Assembly: GCA_947503895.1 (NCBI GenBank) | Contig: CANNFT010000001.1 | Coordinates: forward strand, 580,343-644,342 | Length of the DNA stretch: 64,000 nt | Reading direction: 5' to 3' | Source of the DNA: an uncultured Saccharospirillaceae bacterium | Lineage (GTDB): Bacteria; Pseudomonadota; Gammaproteobacteria; Pseudomonadales; Oceanobacteraceae | Shown here: positions 19,226 to 31,000 of the stretch, one piece after another | Position numbering within the stretch: the first letter of the stretch is position 1 | Layout of the letters: each line of letters begins with the position of its first letter | The notes under the pieces: model-generated | What the model was told of the DNA's origin: nothing | What the model saw: only the letters and a program-made list of their open reading frames with translations | The model's database searches: none | Translations under genes and position numbers: made by a program

Positions 19226-19247
19226 ATTATTGGATTGATCCAATAAT
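19226..19247. repeat. 10-bp inverted repeat upstream of the thrS leader
   Basis: ATTATTGGAT and ATCCAATAAT flank a 2-bp centre. No T-run follows on either strand, so it is unlikely to be a terminator. It could be an operator or the base of another leader hairpin. The remaining sequence to pbpC (19248-19404) shows nothing else. Confidence 0.5.
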
Positions 19248-19404
19248 TAACATTTCTCTAAGTAAAATATTCGCCATTCAGTCGTCTTAAACATATTTAG
19301 TCGAGTCCAACTCAATTTGCGGGGAGTATTAAATCAAATTTCAAGGTTCAAGGCTATCCGCACAACAAAAGATACCACCCATGTTTAGAGCGAATATTAG
19401 TCCA

Positions 19405-21741
19405 TTAATTGCTCAATACATCAAAGAATACTTGCTGGCTAATACCACTATCGTCCATGACGAACAGTTTATGCGAACCCGCTTTAGGTGACAGCGCCTG
19501 CTGATGTATTCGCTGTGTTGTGCCAATGTAGGCCTCATCCAAATACCAATGGACAGTGGAGGCGGGATATTCATGCGCTAGCTCAGCCACTATGCTCGAC
19601 CGTGTACCGTCCAACTGCCTCGGAATATAAACCTCTGTACCTTTTTGTGGGTAGAGAAAAGACATTGGGTTTTGAGCAGCATTTAGATTAAGGCAATCTT
19701 TACGCCACTTAGGCATCGGCCTATATTCGGTATGATGTTTACCGTAAAAGTACGCTATGCGCGGAGGCAAGGAAAACCAGTTGTGCTCTTGAATGTTCGC
19801 TAGCGACTCACATTCTGCCGACACTCGATTGTACCCCGAGGCATCCGTGTGAATACGCGAGTGAAAGGGGCTTATTTTGCGATATTGTGCGTTTTTAGGA
19901 ATATCTAAACGAATGGGATCGCAGTACCGAGAAGCCAAGTAGCCGTCATTACGGCACACCTGCACACTCGACAGGTCATACTGTGGTTTTTGAAACCAAG
20001 TGGTATCTGGCAATAGATTGAAAGCTTCAAACATAAGCGGCGCAGCAGACTGTGTGCCAGTAAGCCCTGGCAACCCTGAGCCTTCCGCATTACCAACCCA
20101 AACTCCAACGGTAAACTCGGGAGTAACACCAATCGCCCACGCGTCTCTAAAACCATAACTGGTCCCCGTCTTCCACGCAATTTTCCGACTGCTGCTGTAT
20201 TGCTTCCAATGTTGGTTGTGCCCTGGGCGGCCTACTTCCGTTAAAGCTTGAATTGTAAGCCATGCTGCTCCTGGGGTGAGTCGTGACTCCTGCTTTTCTG
20301 GAAGTGACGAGACCTCCGACCAAGCAAGGCTTTTTGACGGTAAATTCATTGCTGTACGCGCCAGCTGGGAATACATACGCGTCATCTCCCATAAAGTGCC
20401 TTCTGCACCCCCTAAAATCAACGGGAGTCCGTAATCATCTGCTGGCCTAAATAGTGTGCTCATCCCTTCTGCTTTCAAAAAGTCGTAAAAGCGATGAATG
20501 CCATAATCTCGGAGCATGTTCACAGCGGGCATATTGAGTGATTGAGCGAGTGCTTGTTTTGCTGGCACAGCACCGCGAAATTGAAGGTCGTAGTTTTCGG
20601 GAGCATATCCATCAAACTTTGCAGGTACATCAGCCACCAATTGATTAGGGGTAATTTCTCCATCCTGCAACATAGCTGCATAAAGAATTGGTTTCAGAAT
20701 ACTGCCAGTGCTTCGCGGACGATGAATTAAATCAATCGCTTTGCCCGTACCGGGCGCATGGCTATAGCCGTTATTGCCAATATACGCGACCACTTTGTGG
20801 CTATGATTATCAATGACGGTTAAAGCAAGATGATGAATGCCAAGCGCGCCAATACGCTCTCCGTACAACTGAGCAACTCGATGCATTTGCTGCTGCAAAT
20901 CACTGTTTACCGTTGTGGTAATCATACCTTGTTTTTCGGAAGCCATAAGCGATTCTAACAAATGAGGTGCTCGGCGAGGAAACGGTAAAACGCCATCAGG
21001 CAGCGGCTCACTGATCGCTAATTTATAATCCAGCTCGGTCAAAAGAGATTGCTCATGCAATCGCGTTAGCAAACGATTTCTTTTGGCTTTTAATCGATCT
21101 TGATTTCGCCCTGGACGAATAAGGTGAGGACTATTCGGCAGTATGGCCAACAATGCACTTTCAGCCCACGACAATTGCTTCGGTGCACGACCAAAGTACC
21201 GCCAGCTGGCCGTCGTCAAGCCTACCACGTTACCTCCGAACGGTGCATGAGCGGCATACATGGATAATATTTCGCTTTTGGAAAAAGCGACCTCTAACCG
21301 TGTTGCCTGAATGACTTCTTTCAGTTTTTCAAAATAGGTTCTAGGTGGGTTTTTTTTGGCTAACCGAATGACTTGCATACTGATGGTACTGCCACCACTG
21401 ACCACCTTATCTGCCGTAAGGTTTTGCCAAAGTGCTCGAGCCAAAGCAATAAAATCAACACCTATATGGTCATAAAAACGCTTATCCTCAAACACCAGTA
21501 GTGCTTGCACATATGCAGGCGGCAATACCTCTTGTGGAGGGAAACGCCATTGTTCATCTTTTGCTAATCGAACTTCGAGCAGCTGTTCGTTCCTATCGAT
21601 TAAGACCGGGGAATAAGGCACCGAAAACAACGGAGATGGCAGGCTACGCCACCAAGCAAACAGTATTGCAGCGACGCAGATAATAACGGCGGAGAGTATT
21701 ATCATGCGCATGCGCTTAAAAGACTTGAATCTTAGTTCCAC
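19405..21741 (-). CDS. pbpC: Penicillin-binding protein 1C
   Basis: 778 residues. One N-terminal membrane anchor (about 12-31) is followed by the glycosyltransferase GT51 domain with the catalytic Glu in LLVFEDKRFYDHIGVD and GGSTISMQVIRL. The transpeptidase domain follows with the SxxK serine in RSTGSILKPILYA, SLNMPAV and WKTGTSYGFRDAW. The C-terminal BiPBP domain occupies the last 90 residues. PbpC polymerises peptidoglycan in the periplasm. The first codon appears to be GTG at 21741 (an ATG at 21711 is possible). It lies behind the alpha-2-macroglobulin gene, its usual partner. Confidence 0.95.
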   Translation of the reverse strand: MELRFKSFKRMRMIILSAVIICVAAILFAWWRSLPSPLFSVPYSPVLIDRNEQLLEVRLAKDEQWRFPPQEVLPPAYVQALLVFEDKRFYDHIGVDFIALARALWQNLTADKVVSGGSTISMQVIRLAKKNPPRTYFEKLKEVIQATRLEVAFSKSEILSMYAAHAPFGGNVVGLTTASWRYFGRAPKQLSWAESALLAILPNSPHLIRPGRNQDRLKAKRNRLLTRLHEQSLLTELDYKLAISEPLPDGVLPFPRRAPHLLESLMASEKQGMITTTVNSDLQQQMHRVAQLYGERIGALGIHHLALTVIDNHSHKVVAYIGNNGYSHAPGTGKAIDLIHRPRSTGSILKPILYAAMLQDGEITPNQLVADVPAKFDGYAPENYDLQFRGAVPAKQALAQSLNMPAVNMLRDYGIHRFYDFLKAEGMSTLFRPADDYGLPLILGGAEGTLWEMTRMYSQLARTAMNLPSKSLAWSEVSSLPEKQESRLTPGAAWLTIQALTEVGRPGHNQHWKQYSSSRKIAWKTGTSYGFRDAWAIGVTPEFTVGVWVGNAEGSGLPGLTGTQSAAPLMFEAFNLLPDTTWFQKPQYDLSSVQVCRNDGYLASRYCDPIRLDIPKNAQYRKISPFHSRIHTDASGYNRVSAECESLANIQEHNWFSLPPRIAYFYGKHHTEYRPMPKWRKDCLNLNAAQNPMSFLYPQKGTEVYIPRQLDGTRSSIVAELAHEYPASTVHWYLDEAYIGTTQRIHQQALSPKAGSHKLFVMDDSGISQQVFFDVLSN

Positions 21742-21957
21742 TGACTATCTACCATCCAATAGCGACGATTTACCTTAAATTGAATTTAAAAGTGCCGAAA
21801 TGGCAATTGCCCTAAATAACCGTGATGCGCTTTACCACGCATCTAATGGCCTAACATGTGATTGGCTTTAGCCACCTAAAAACACCCATGGCTTTTTATA
21901 ACGCTCAACTGCGTTTTTTTAATATGGCAACATTTAAAATTGGCTAACGATAAAACC

Positions 21958-21995
21958 AAAAAAAAACACACCTTAGATGCACCTAAGGTGTGTTT
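21958..21995 (-). terminator. Rho-independent terminator after the alpha-2-macroglobulin gene
   Basis: On the minus strand, AAACACACCTTAG pairs with CTAAGGTGTGTTT, followed by a run of about nine T. It lies 12 bp after the stop at 22008 and before pbpC, so most pbpC transcription should need its own promoter. Confidence 0.9.
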
Positions 21996-22007
21996 AAGCT
22001 CTACTTG

Positions 22008-25000
22008 CTATCGAACAATATCGATCCAATGCCCAGCATTTTTTGCTGAGATAGAGTCGTCATACATATCCTTTACCATCACAGCCGATTGGTAATATCG
22101 CCCTTGATAGGTTGCGTTTACAGTATAATAGAAGGTTTTCTTTTCACCTTTCTTTAAATCAAAGTAAGTAAAAATACGATCATCACGAACGTCCTGAAAA
22201 TCGTACAACTTGCGTAGATTCGCTTCACTGCTGTCACTTCGAATTTCGAAACCCGAAGCAACTGGCACCGTTAACGCTAGATACTTCAGCTCCCCGCTGG
22301 ATTTATTTTGGACGACCACTCGAACTTCGTAATCATCCCCTTGTTTGTAATCATCTCCTTTTTTCACTCTAAGTTGGTTACCTTCTCTTGAAGTATGTCG
22401 AGTATGGATGACATCAATACTGAGTTGATTCGATGCTGACTTATCCTCAAATATTTTAGGGGTTCCTTCAGAGATAACGTCTACATATATCGGTAAAGCA
22501 CTGGTATTTTCCAGCAAGATATCAGACTCATCGCCGTCTATACCAAGCGGGAACACAGTAATCGCATCTTCCAGCACCACAGGTTCGATTAACGATTGCC
22601 ATTTTACTTTTATTCCGCTTTGTTCGGATTCTGGAAGATATTTCGCGTAAATCGCCATAGACATAAGCGCGAATGCGGTGGTTTGTGTGCTGTAGTATTG
22701 ATCGTGTTCAATCAATTGCGTACTTATTTTCTGAGCCATTAGCCCCGCTCGCTCAGTCTCTCCTAGCTCTAATAAACTCAGCAATACAATGGACTGATCC
22801 CTCAACGTCGAACCAAATGAGTCATCGTTGTCCGATGTATCAAAAGAATCTTCAACAGACAAACCATCTATTAGCTCCATTGCAGCTTGCTGCTGTCCTG
22901 CCAATTGATAAGCGGCTGCTAATAGCCAGCGTGTTACTGCCTCCATCTTTTGGCGCTGTCTCAATCGATTCATAGCGCCTAATTCCGCTTTGCCACTGAG
23001 AGCGAGCGTATAAAGTCGATACGCCTGGTTTCTTTCCTGGCCACCGGTCCAAGCTTTAGCCATCCGATTCTGGTTCACTTCCCAACCCGACAAAAGGTTG
23101 CGAGGGACGTGATAACCTTTCTCTTGCGCCATTAACAAGAAGTGGCCAACATAACTGGACGCCCAATCATGAACATGATCACTGCTCGGCCAATAGCTGA
23201 ATCCACCACTATTGTTTTGATAACGTCGCAATTTTTCAATTGCCGCCGTTACATGACCTTGTATTTCCTCTAATTGCTCATCACTCAGGTTTGTCAACGT
23301 CGGTAGAAACAGTTGCGGTAAGGCCTTAGAAGTCGTTTGCTCGACACAGCCATGTGGGAAGTTCACCAGGTAACTTAAACGGCCTTGTAAATTAAGTGGT
23401 GGCATGGTGCTCATTTCTAACGCTACGCTTTGCGTACCTTCAATACCAAATAAATCAATTTTTTCTGCCCATTTTTCACCCGGCGCCAATCGCGTTTGCT
23501 TGATACGCTTTTCTGACGCAGTCTGCGGGTTGACATCAATATTAATGGTTTGTGTTGCGCTATGCTGGCCTGACTTAGCAACGACCGTCACTTTTGCTTT
23601 ACCTAATTTATTCGCTTCTATTGGCACGAATACCATTTTTTCCTGTGTTTGACCGAAGGACACACTGTGTTCTTTTTTCAGCACAGAGATATGATCACTC
23701 GTGGAAACAGAAACCGTCGCATCACGAATTTCATCGCTGGTCGTGAAAAGGGTCACCGGTACTTTCAATGATTCACCCTGACCCAATACCCGAGGCAGTG
23801 TCGTCAAAAGGTTAAGTGGCTGCCTAACGTAAACCGATTCTTCCGCTTTACCGTAAGCACCGCTGTTACCCGCTACTAGCATCACTCTAACTTCGCCTAA
23901 ATAAGGCGGAATCTCCACCTCGTGGGTTTGAGGTTGCCCTTCGGGCAATAAAAATGGGCCCATAAACTTCACAACGGGAGGGAAACGTCGATTATCATCA
24001 TCGCGTTTCTTATCACCCAAATCGCCATCACCACCAATCGCCAAAAACTGCTCAAGGCTTGCACCATAGGCTCCCACAACATGGTCGTATAAATCCCATG
24101 TTTTCACGCCCAGCGCTTCTTTTTTATAAAAGCCTCGATGCAAGTCAGGTGTTCTGAACTGCGTTAAACCAAGCAGTCCTTCGTCTACAATCGCTAGCGT
24201 ATAATAGAAACTTTTATTGTCTTTCTCACTCACCTTCACCGTCATGGTAGACCGTGGTTTCACTTCAGATGGCACGACAATTTCGGGGTTTAAAAACGTT
24301 TTCGGATCAGTGACCGTAATCGGTGTAATGCCCATTAACCTAATGGGCTCGTCATTACCTTTGAATTCATGAGGCTGAATAATGGTTACGGATATATATG
24401 CATTTGGCGTCATAGCCTGCGTGACCGGAATCTGTAAACGGCTACCGGTTTGCGATAGGTCCGCCCAATAGTTATCAATCACCTGACTGCCATTTTCGAT
24501 TGATATCAGTGCGCGGCCTTTATTCGCTTCTGGCAAAGTAATGGTGGCGAGTTCACCGACTTCATACTTTGTTTTATCGGTTGCAATGGTCAGTACATTT
24601 GCACCCATACCTTTTTGAGTTTGGTCTCGGCCTGCCCATCCAGGCCAGTCCATATAAAATACTTTGCCCGTGCAGTGGTATCCGTTTTCATCACAGATAC
24701 GAAGCAAATATCGACCCCAAGACGGATATTTGACCTCAAATTCCCACTGCCCCAAACCATCTTTTAATGGAATTTTTTCTTTTAGAATATGCTTTGAGTG
24801 ATGACGACTCGCATAGCTCGCAAGTGAATCCCCACTGGTATCCCACCACCATTTCCAATTTAGCTTATACAACGTCGCTTGTGCTGATTGCTCACCCAAT
24901 ACAAGTTTTCCATCAGGGTTAACCAAGGCTAAATCGACTTTGTGCTTCTTATCGGTTAACAGCATGCCTCGTGCGGCATCGCCTTTTGGCATCAGCATAC

Positions 25001-27662
25001 CAATGTATTGCTGAAACGGATGAATTTCCAAGGTTTGCTTGGAGATGCTGAAATCACCGCTTGGTTCAAAGACCCTACTGGTAAGCGTGCCGCTTAACTT
25101 ACCGGGTGATGCCGAAGGAATGTACACATCTGCTTTGATTTCAGCATTGCCATCTTTATCTAAATCAAAAGATGCCAACTTGGTGCTTCTTCCACTGAAC
25201 GTATTGATTGGGTCATCAAACAAGAAATCGCTATATGTGTTGAATTTCGTTTTAACTGGATTCATTTGCAAAGACATGTCAGCTGACAATTTTGATGCTT
25301 TTGCTCCATGCATCCACTGTGCAAAAAAACTTCCCTCCAGCAAACCTTCAGAAGATCCTCTATTCACTTTATTAACCCGTATATCATCACCTTTTAGATC
25401 CAGCTTCATTTTAAGGTGATTGGGTTTTACCATTTCAATATTGATGTCTTTACTAAATTTTAATCCGCCAAGGTTGGCAACGGCTTTCCATAAGCCCGTC
25501 ATGTCATCTTCTGCGGTCTTCAATGTGAATGCATAAAACCCACCTTTAGGTGTGCTATTCACTTGCACCGACACCCGCTGATTTCTAGGGTTGAAAAACT
25601 CTAACGTCACAGGGTGGTTGTCTGGAATGCTATTGATTTTATCTTCTACTACCACTGTGAGGTGGATGTCATCGCCGGGACGCCACACACCACGTTCTGT
25701 ATACAATTCAGCCTTAATACCTTTTTCTATATTTACTCCGCCCACATTATAATGGCTTGTTGAAAGCGCTAGGGCCTTACTGACTTTTAGGTATCCAATT
25801 TCATTTCCTTTTTTAACTATAACCAAATAAGGGGAGGCACTTAATGCTACAGCGGCAAAACCATTTTCGTCCGTTTTTGCTTGTCCCAATACTTGATTTT
25901 GGAAGTTCACTACTTTGACTTCCGCACCATCAATAGGGTCGCCAGAGCTTAAATTGGAAGCAATCACTACAAAGCGCCCATCTTTACCTTGCTTGGCAAT
26001 TAAGCCAACATTGCTAGCGATAAAGTTTTTTTGATCCTTTGCCTCGCTAGCATATTGATAATAGCTGTCTCGACAAGGATTATCCCGACGTCCCCAGTAG
26101 CGATTTCCACCATAATAATTTTCGTAGTTATCCCAAGAGCTGGCTTCTTTCTCCATTAAACTGTCAAAATTGACAAATGGACTCTCTTTTGCAGCAGGCG
26201 TATTTTTATCTGACGCAGAGCATTCATAGATTGAATTAGATCGATTAATAGAGAGTTCAAAGCGGAATAAACTTCCAGGGTGCGCCAATACGAGATCTCG
26301 AACATCTAAATTGAAGCGATTTTTCGTATCTTGGACAGGCTCCTTCAACTGTACCGTTTTTCGCCACAAATACCGCCCTACTCGTTTTAGATTTTCATTT
26401 CCATTTACATCATTCGCTTGGAAAAATTGAGGCATATTACTTTCAAAAATTTGGAATGCCGTCACTTGCACAGAATTCACATTCGTCGCTTCAAAGGGAA
26501 TACTTAATTTATCGGACACAGGTAAAATATTACCCTTACCAATAAACTTTACGCTTGGCTTATAATTTAGAAACTTTAGCGTTTTACTAACAGGGGCTCC
26601 CATTTGAGTGTCATCGGTGCTTTTAATGGCTGCATCAATCTCTACAGTCACTTCGCCACTGATTTTATTGGACGGATAGATCGTGAGTGTTGGCCCACTC
26701 GTCGCTGTTCTGAATTTCCCTGAGGAAAGCTTGATCAATCCTTTTAAATCTTGATTTACAGCCAATCGTTGTGAAAAGTTAACCTGAATTTTTTGATTTC
26801 CATCTTGTATTGTCTGTATTGAAAATACATCAAAGTCTTCACGTGCATGCACAGCAAACGATTTTTTACCTCGTTTATTTACCCCGATGTCTTGGCCGTC
26901 CCAAGAAATAACGAAGTCACTCGTAGACCTAAATCGTTCAATATCCTTAAACGTAAAGGCATGCGACCTCGGGTTTTTGCTTTCTTCATCCCAAACCGCT
27001 TTTAATGATTCACCATCATGCTCAGCAGAAATAAAGGTCGACAGTTCGTCTAATGCCACATCATCTGAAGTGATCAGTTTCCCAGAAAATGACATCTCAT
27101 CTTCTTTGCCCACTTTTAACCCATCTAGTTGGAGTTCAAATGCTTGCGCAATGACTTCAAAATTGAATCGATAATTTTCCTCACTAAACTGGGGCATGCC
27201 GAGCGCTTTTGTCAGTACCTGTGCCTCATATTTTTGACCGGACGGAAGAGGCTCAGTGGGTGTGAACCGGTAAACATTATCTTCCATCATCTGGCCAAAG
27301 CCAGATATAGGCGGCGTGAACTGAATCAGTTCACCCTCAGCATTTTTGGGCAACGCTTGATTTAGCTTGAGCGTAATAGGATGAAAACGAGATATTTGGC
27401 CTGTCGTATGAGAATGTATTAGCTGCAACCAAGGGCTGATTGCGTCAACTTGATTTGAGTTAGCAGAATTTGAAGCGGCATTTATGCTCACCAATTGAAC
27501 AGGTTCTTTTTCTATTTGTTCGACTTCAACTACAGGCTTAACTTCCTGAGGGTCTGGCTCATTTTTGTCAGAGCCACATCCCGAGATCACCGTCATTAAC
27601 AACGCAATTGCCGCTATTCGACGCGTAACCAATCCATTTGGCCGTAGTTTTTTTGTAAACAT
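22008..27662 (-). CDS. yfhM: Alpha-2-macroglobulin family lipoprotein
   Basis: About 1884 residues. The signal peptide ends in the lipobox ISGC (Cys about 29), so it is a periplasmic lipoprotein. Multiple MG (fibronectin-like) domains fill the first two thirds. The thioester motif GCVEQ in HGCVEQTTSKALPQLFLP is near residue 1439 and is followed by the alpha-helical thioester domain and a receptor-like end domain. Such proteins trap attacking proteases by covalent linkage, next to PbpC repairing the wall; that link is known for E. coli YfhM/PbpC. The ATG at 27662 has AGGAAAGGG upstream, which favours it over the longer frame to 27701. The Cys means it is the thioester type, not the Cys-less YfaS type. 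Confidence 0.95.
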   Translation of the reverse strand: MFTKKLRPNGLVTRRIAAIALLMTVISGCGSDKNEPDPQEVKPVVEVEQIEKEPVQLVSINAASNSANSNQVDAISPWLQLIHSHTTGQISRFHPITLKLNQALPKNAEGELIQFTPPISGFGQMMEDNVYRFTPTEPLPSGQKYEAQVLTKALGMPQFSEENYRFNFEVIAQAFELQLDGLKVGKEDEMSFSGKLITSDDVALDELSTFISAEHDGESLKAVWDEESKNPRSHAFTFKDIERFRSTSDFVISWDGQDIGVNKRGKKSFAVHAREDFDVFSIQTIQDGNQKIQVNFSQRLAVNQDLKGLIKLSSGKFRTATSGPTLTIYPSNKISGEVTVEIDAAIKSTDDTQMGAPVSKTLKFLNYKPSVKFIGKGNILPVSDKLSIPFEATNVNSVQVTAFQIFESNMPQFFQANDVNGNENLKRVGRYLWRKTVQLKEPVQDTKNRFNLDVRDLVLAHPGSLFRFELSINRSNSIYECSASDKNTPAAKESPFVNFDSLMEKEASSWDNYENYYGGNRYWGRRDNPCRDSYYQYASEAKDQKNFIASNVGLIAKQGKDGRFVVIASNLSSGDPIDGAEVKVVNFQNQVLGQAKTDENGFAAVALSASPYLVIVKKGNEIGYLKVSKALALSTSHYNVGGVNIEKGIKAELYTERGVWRPGDDIHLTVVVEDKINSIPDNHPVTLEFFNPRNQRVSVQVNSTPKGGFYAFTLKTAEDDMTGLWKAVANLGGLKFSKDINIEMVKPNHLKMKLDLKGDDIRVNKVNRGSSEGLLEGSFFAQWMHGAKASKLSADMSLQMNPVKTKFNTYSDFLFDDPINTFSGRSTKLASFDLDKDGNAEIKADVYIPSASPGKLSGTLTSRVFEPSGDFSISKQTLEIHPFQQYIGMLMPKGDAARGMLLTDKKHKVDLALVNPDGKLVLGEQSAQATLYKLNWKWWWDTSGDSLASYASRHHSKHILKEKIPLKDGLGQWEFEVKYPSWGRYLLRICDENGYHCTGKVFYMDWPGWAGRDQTQKGMGANVLTIATDKTKYEVGELATITLPEANKGRALISIENGSQVIDNYWADLSQTGSRLQIPVTQAMTPNAYISVTIIQPHEFKGNDEPIRLMGITPITVTDPKTFLNPEIVVPSEVKPRSTMTVKVSEKDNKSFYYTLAIVDEGLLGLTQFRTPDLHRGFYKKEALGVKTWDLYDHVVGAYGASLEQFLAIGGDGDLGDKKRDDDNRRFPPVVKFMGPFLLPEGQPQTHEVEIPPYLGEVRVMLVAGNSGAYGKAEESVYVRQPLNLLTTLPRVLGQGESLKVPVTLFTTSDEIRDATVSVSTSDHISVLKKEHSVSFGQTQEKMVFVPIEANKLGKAKVTVVAKSGQHSATQTINIDVNPQTASEKRIKQTRLAPGEKWAEKIDLFGIEGTQSVALEMSTMPPLNLQGRLSYLVNFPHGCVEQTTSKALPQLFLPTLTNLSDEQLEEIQGHVTAAIEKLRRYQNNSGGFSYWPSSDHVHDWASSYVGHFLLMAQEKGYHVPRNLLSGWEVNQNRMAKAWTGGQERNQAYRLYTLALSGKAELGAMNRLRQRQKMEAVTRWLLAAAYQLAGQQQAAMELIDGLSVEDSFDTSDNDDSFGSTLRDQSIVLLSLLELGETERAGLMAQKISTQLIEHDQYYSTQTTAFALMSMAIYAKYLPESEQSGIKVKWQSLIEPVVLEDAITVFPLGIDGDESDILLENTSALPIYVDVISEGTPKIFEDKSASNQLSIDVIHTRHTSREGNQLRVKKGDDYKQGDDYEVRVVVQNKSSGELKYLALTVPVASGFEIRSDSSEANLRKLYDFQDVRDDRIFTYFDLKKGEKKTFYYTVNATYQGRYYQSAVMVKDMYDDSISAKNAGHWIDIVR

Positions 27663-28001
27663 GAAACCCTTTCCTGACGATCGAAGTAAAAAGGGCTGCA
27701 CTTTAGCGTTTTTACATCAAAGCCGCCAGCGTAAAACGACTAGGGTCTTGCTCAAGAAAACAAAGCGGTCCACGCTTAACCACGATTTAGCGTCGGCCGA
27801 TGTAGCTATTTCATGCCACATCTCCAGTAAGTTGTCCGCAATAGACGTACATATTCCCATTTATTTCTAAAATATTGTCCTTATTCGCCAGCATTCATAG
27901 CCCTAGAGCGATAGACCTAAAAAGCCCTTTCTATGACCATTTGACGCACTTAGAATCAATTAAAAGAATAAAAAATCAACAAGACAATGAGGACAGGCAG
28001 G
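27663..28001. other. Divergent intergenic region
   Basis: Lies between the alpha-2-macroglobulin and icmF genes, read in opposite directions. It must hold promoters for both, but no strong consensus pair or dyad was found and nothing is coded here. Confidence 0.4.
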
Positions 28002-31000
28002 ATGAGCGAAAGACTAAATCCGCCGCTACGGTTTGTAACTGCTGCATCATTATTTGATGGACATGACGCAGCAATCAATATCATGCGACGCTTGATTCAA
28101 GATAAAGGGGTGGAAGTCATTCACCTCGGACACAATCGTAGCGTAGATGACGTACTGCGCGCGGCTATCCAAGAAGATGCAGATGCCATTTGCTTGAGTT
28201 CGTATCAAGGTGGGCATAATGAATACTTCAAATACCTTGTTGACCGATTGAAAGAACTGGATGCTGGGCACATTCGTGTTTTTGGTGGTGGCGGTGGCAC
28301 CATCACTCCGGAAGAAATCCAAGTATTGCAAACTTACGGGGTAGAAAGAATTTACCACCCGAACGACGGTATGAATATGGGTCTTCTAGGCATGATAGAC
28401 GACGTCGTCTCTCGTGCTCACCAGCATCAGCGCCCTGCCGCTCTTCCAGATCGACTCAAGCATAACGATCTTTCAATTGCTCAAACGCTGTCTTCAATCG
28501 AAGATCAAGCCATCAACCGAGATCAAATTAACCTGCTACGCGAAGAGTGGCAACATGCTGAATACCGCGCACCGGTTATGGGTATTACCGGCACCGGCGG
28601 AGCCGGTAAATCGAGTTTAACAGACGAGATTCTCGGACGATTTGGTCATTACTTACCTGAGCTAAAAGTGGCCGTGCTGGCCGTTGATCCCACTCGACGC
28701 AGAACAGGTGGCGCATTGCTGGGGGACAGAATTCGAATGAACAGCTTGCGCAATCCTAACCTTTATATGCGCTCAATTGCCACACGTCGCCAACATGCAG
28801 CCACCAGCGAAATGTTAAACGACGCAATTAACTTTTTGCGAACTGCAGGGTTTGACCTCGTCATCGTCGAAACAGCAGGCATAGGACAAAGCGACAGCGA
28901 GATCGTAGATATGGTGGACCTATCTACATATGTCATGACGTCTGAATTTGGTGCAGCAAGCCAATTAGAAAAAATCGACATGCTGGACTTCGCTGACTTG
29001 ATTGTCATCAATAAATTTGAGAAACCAGGCTCTCAAGATGCACTTCGAGACGTCAGAAAACAATGGCGTCGAAATCACAATGAATTTACAAAAGCCGACC
29101 ATGAAATTCCGGTATTCCCGACCATTGCGAGTCAATTTAATGATCCAGGTGTCACATGGTTATTTAATCAAATCATTGAACACATCAAACCCAAAACACC
29201 AAAACACCAAAAGTGGCAACTTGAGCAATCATTCGAACAACTGATACCGGAAGGCACGTCAATCATTCCGGGCAAGCGAGTTCGCTATCTGGCCGAAATC
29301 GCAACAACTGGTCGAGCTGAGCAAGATAGAATTCAGCAACAATCCGTTTGCGCTCAACAAACCCAACATTTTTATGAAGTTTTGAAAGAACTGAACGACC
29401 CCTGTTTGCCTCAAGTACTATGCGATTACACTAATGACGAGTTACAAGAAGCATGCGAGTTTTCATTGATTCGTCAACGCTATCACTCCCATCTCAATTC
29501 GCTCGATAGCGATGTCACCAGCGCTCTTAAGGAATGGCCACAGCACAAAAGAGGGGTCAGTCAAGAGCATTACCAATACCAAGTTCGGAATAAAGAAATT
29601 ACGGGCGAAAATTACAGAGAAAGTTTAAGCCATTCACGCATACCAAAAGTGGCCGCTCCAGAAAGTAATGACTGGGGTAGTCTCACCTCTTTTTTATTAA
29701 AAGAAAATTTGCCCGGACAATATCCTTACACCGCTGGCGTGTTCCCTTATCGGCGTGAAGGTGAAGACCCCATTAGAATGTTTGCCGGTGAAGGCACACC
29801 CGAACGAACAAACCGACGTTTTCATTATTTAAGTTTAGGGCAACCTGCAGCTCGCCTATCAACTGCATTCGACAGTGTTACGCTTTATGGAGAAAACCCA
29901 GCACCCCGACCGGATATTTATGGCAAGGTAGGTAACTCAGGTGTATCTATTGCCAGTCTGGATGATATGAAAAAGCTATACTCAGGCTTTGATCTATGCT
30001 CACCCACGACCTCAGTCTCAATGACCATCAATGGGCCCGCGCCTATTATTCTCGCTTTTTATATGAACGCCGCAATCGACCAACAAATTGAAAAGTTCTT
30101 AAAAGAAACCGGTGAGTGGTCAGCCACACAGACCAAGATTGACCAATGGTTCAAGAAGGCCGGTAAAGAGCGTCCACGGTATGCCGGCGAATTACCCGAA
30201 GGCAATACCGGTTTAGGTCTTGGATTATTAGGTATCACCGGCGACAATCTCGTTGACAAAGAAACTTACCATCGCATTAAAAAAGAAACCTTATCCATGG
30301 TGCGCGGCACGGTACAAGCCGATATTTTAAAGGAAGACCAAGCGCAGAATACGTGCATTTTCTCGACCGAATTCGCGATGCACATGATGGGCGATATCCA
30401 ACAATATTTTATTGATAACAACGTCAGAAATTTCTACAGTGTCTCCATCAGCGGTTACCACATTGCAGAAGCCGGTGCGAATCCGATCAGCCAATTGGCG
30501 TTCACATTGTCAAATGGTTTTACCATTGCGGAATATTATTTAAGTCGTGGCATGCACATTGACGATTTTGCCCCCAACTTAAGCTTCTTTTTCAGCAATG
30601 GAATGGACCCTGAATACGCTGTCATTGGTCGCGTCGCGAGACGTATTTGGTCAAGGGCGATGAAGCACCTATATCAAGCCAATGAACGCTCGCAAAAGCT
30701 CAAATACCACATTCAAACTTCTGGGCGCTCATTGCACGCGCAAGAAATCCAATTCAATGATATTCGCACAACGTTGCAAGCAATGTACGCCCTCTTCGAT
30801 AACTGCAATAGCTTGCACACCAATGCCTACGATGAAGCCATCACCACACCGACAGAAGAATCCGTTAGACGCGCTGTCGCCATTCAGCTCATCATCAACA
30901 AAGAGTTGGGGCTCAACTATTGTGAGAACCCTTGGCAAGGGTCCTTCTTAATAGACCAGCTAACGGACTTGGTTGAAGAGTCCGTTTACCAGGAGTTTGA

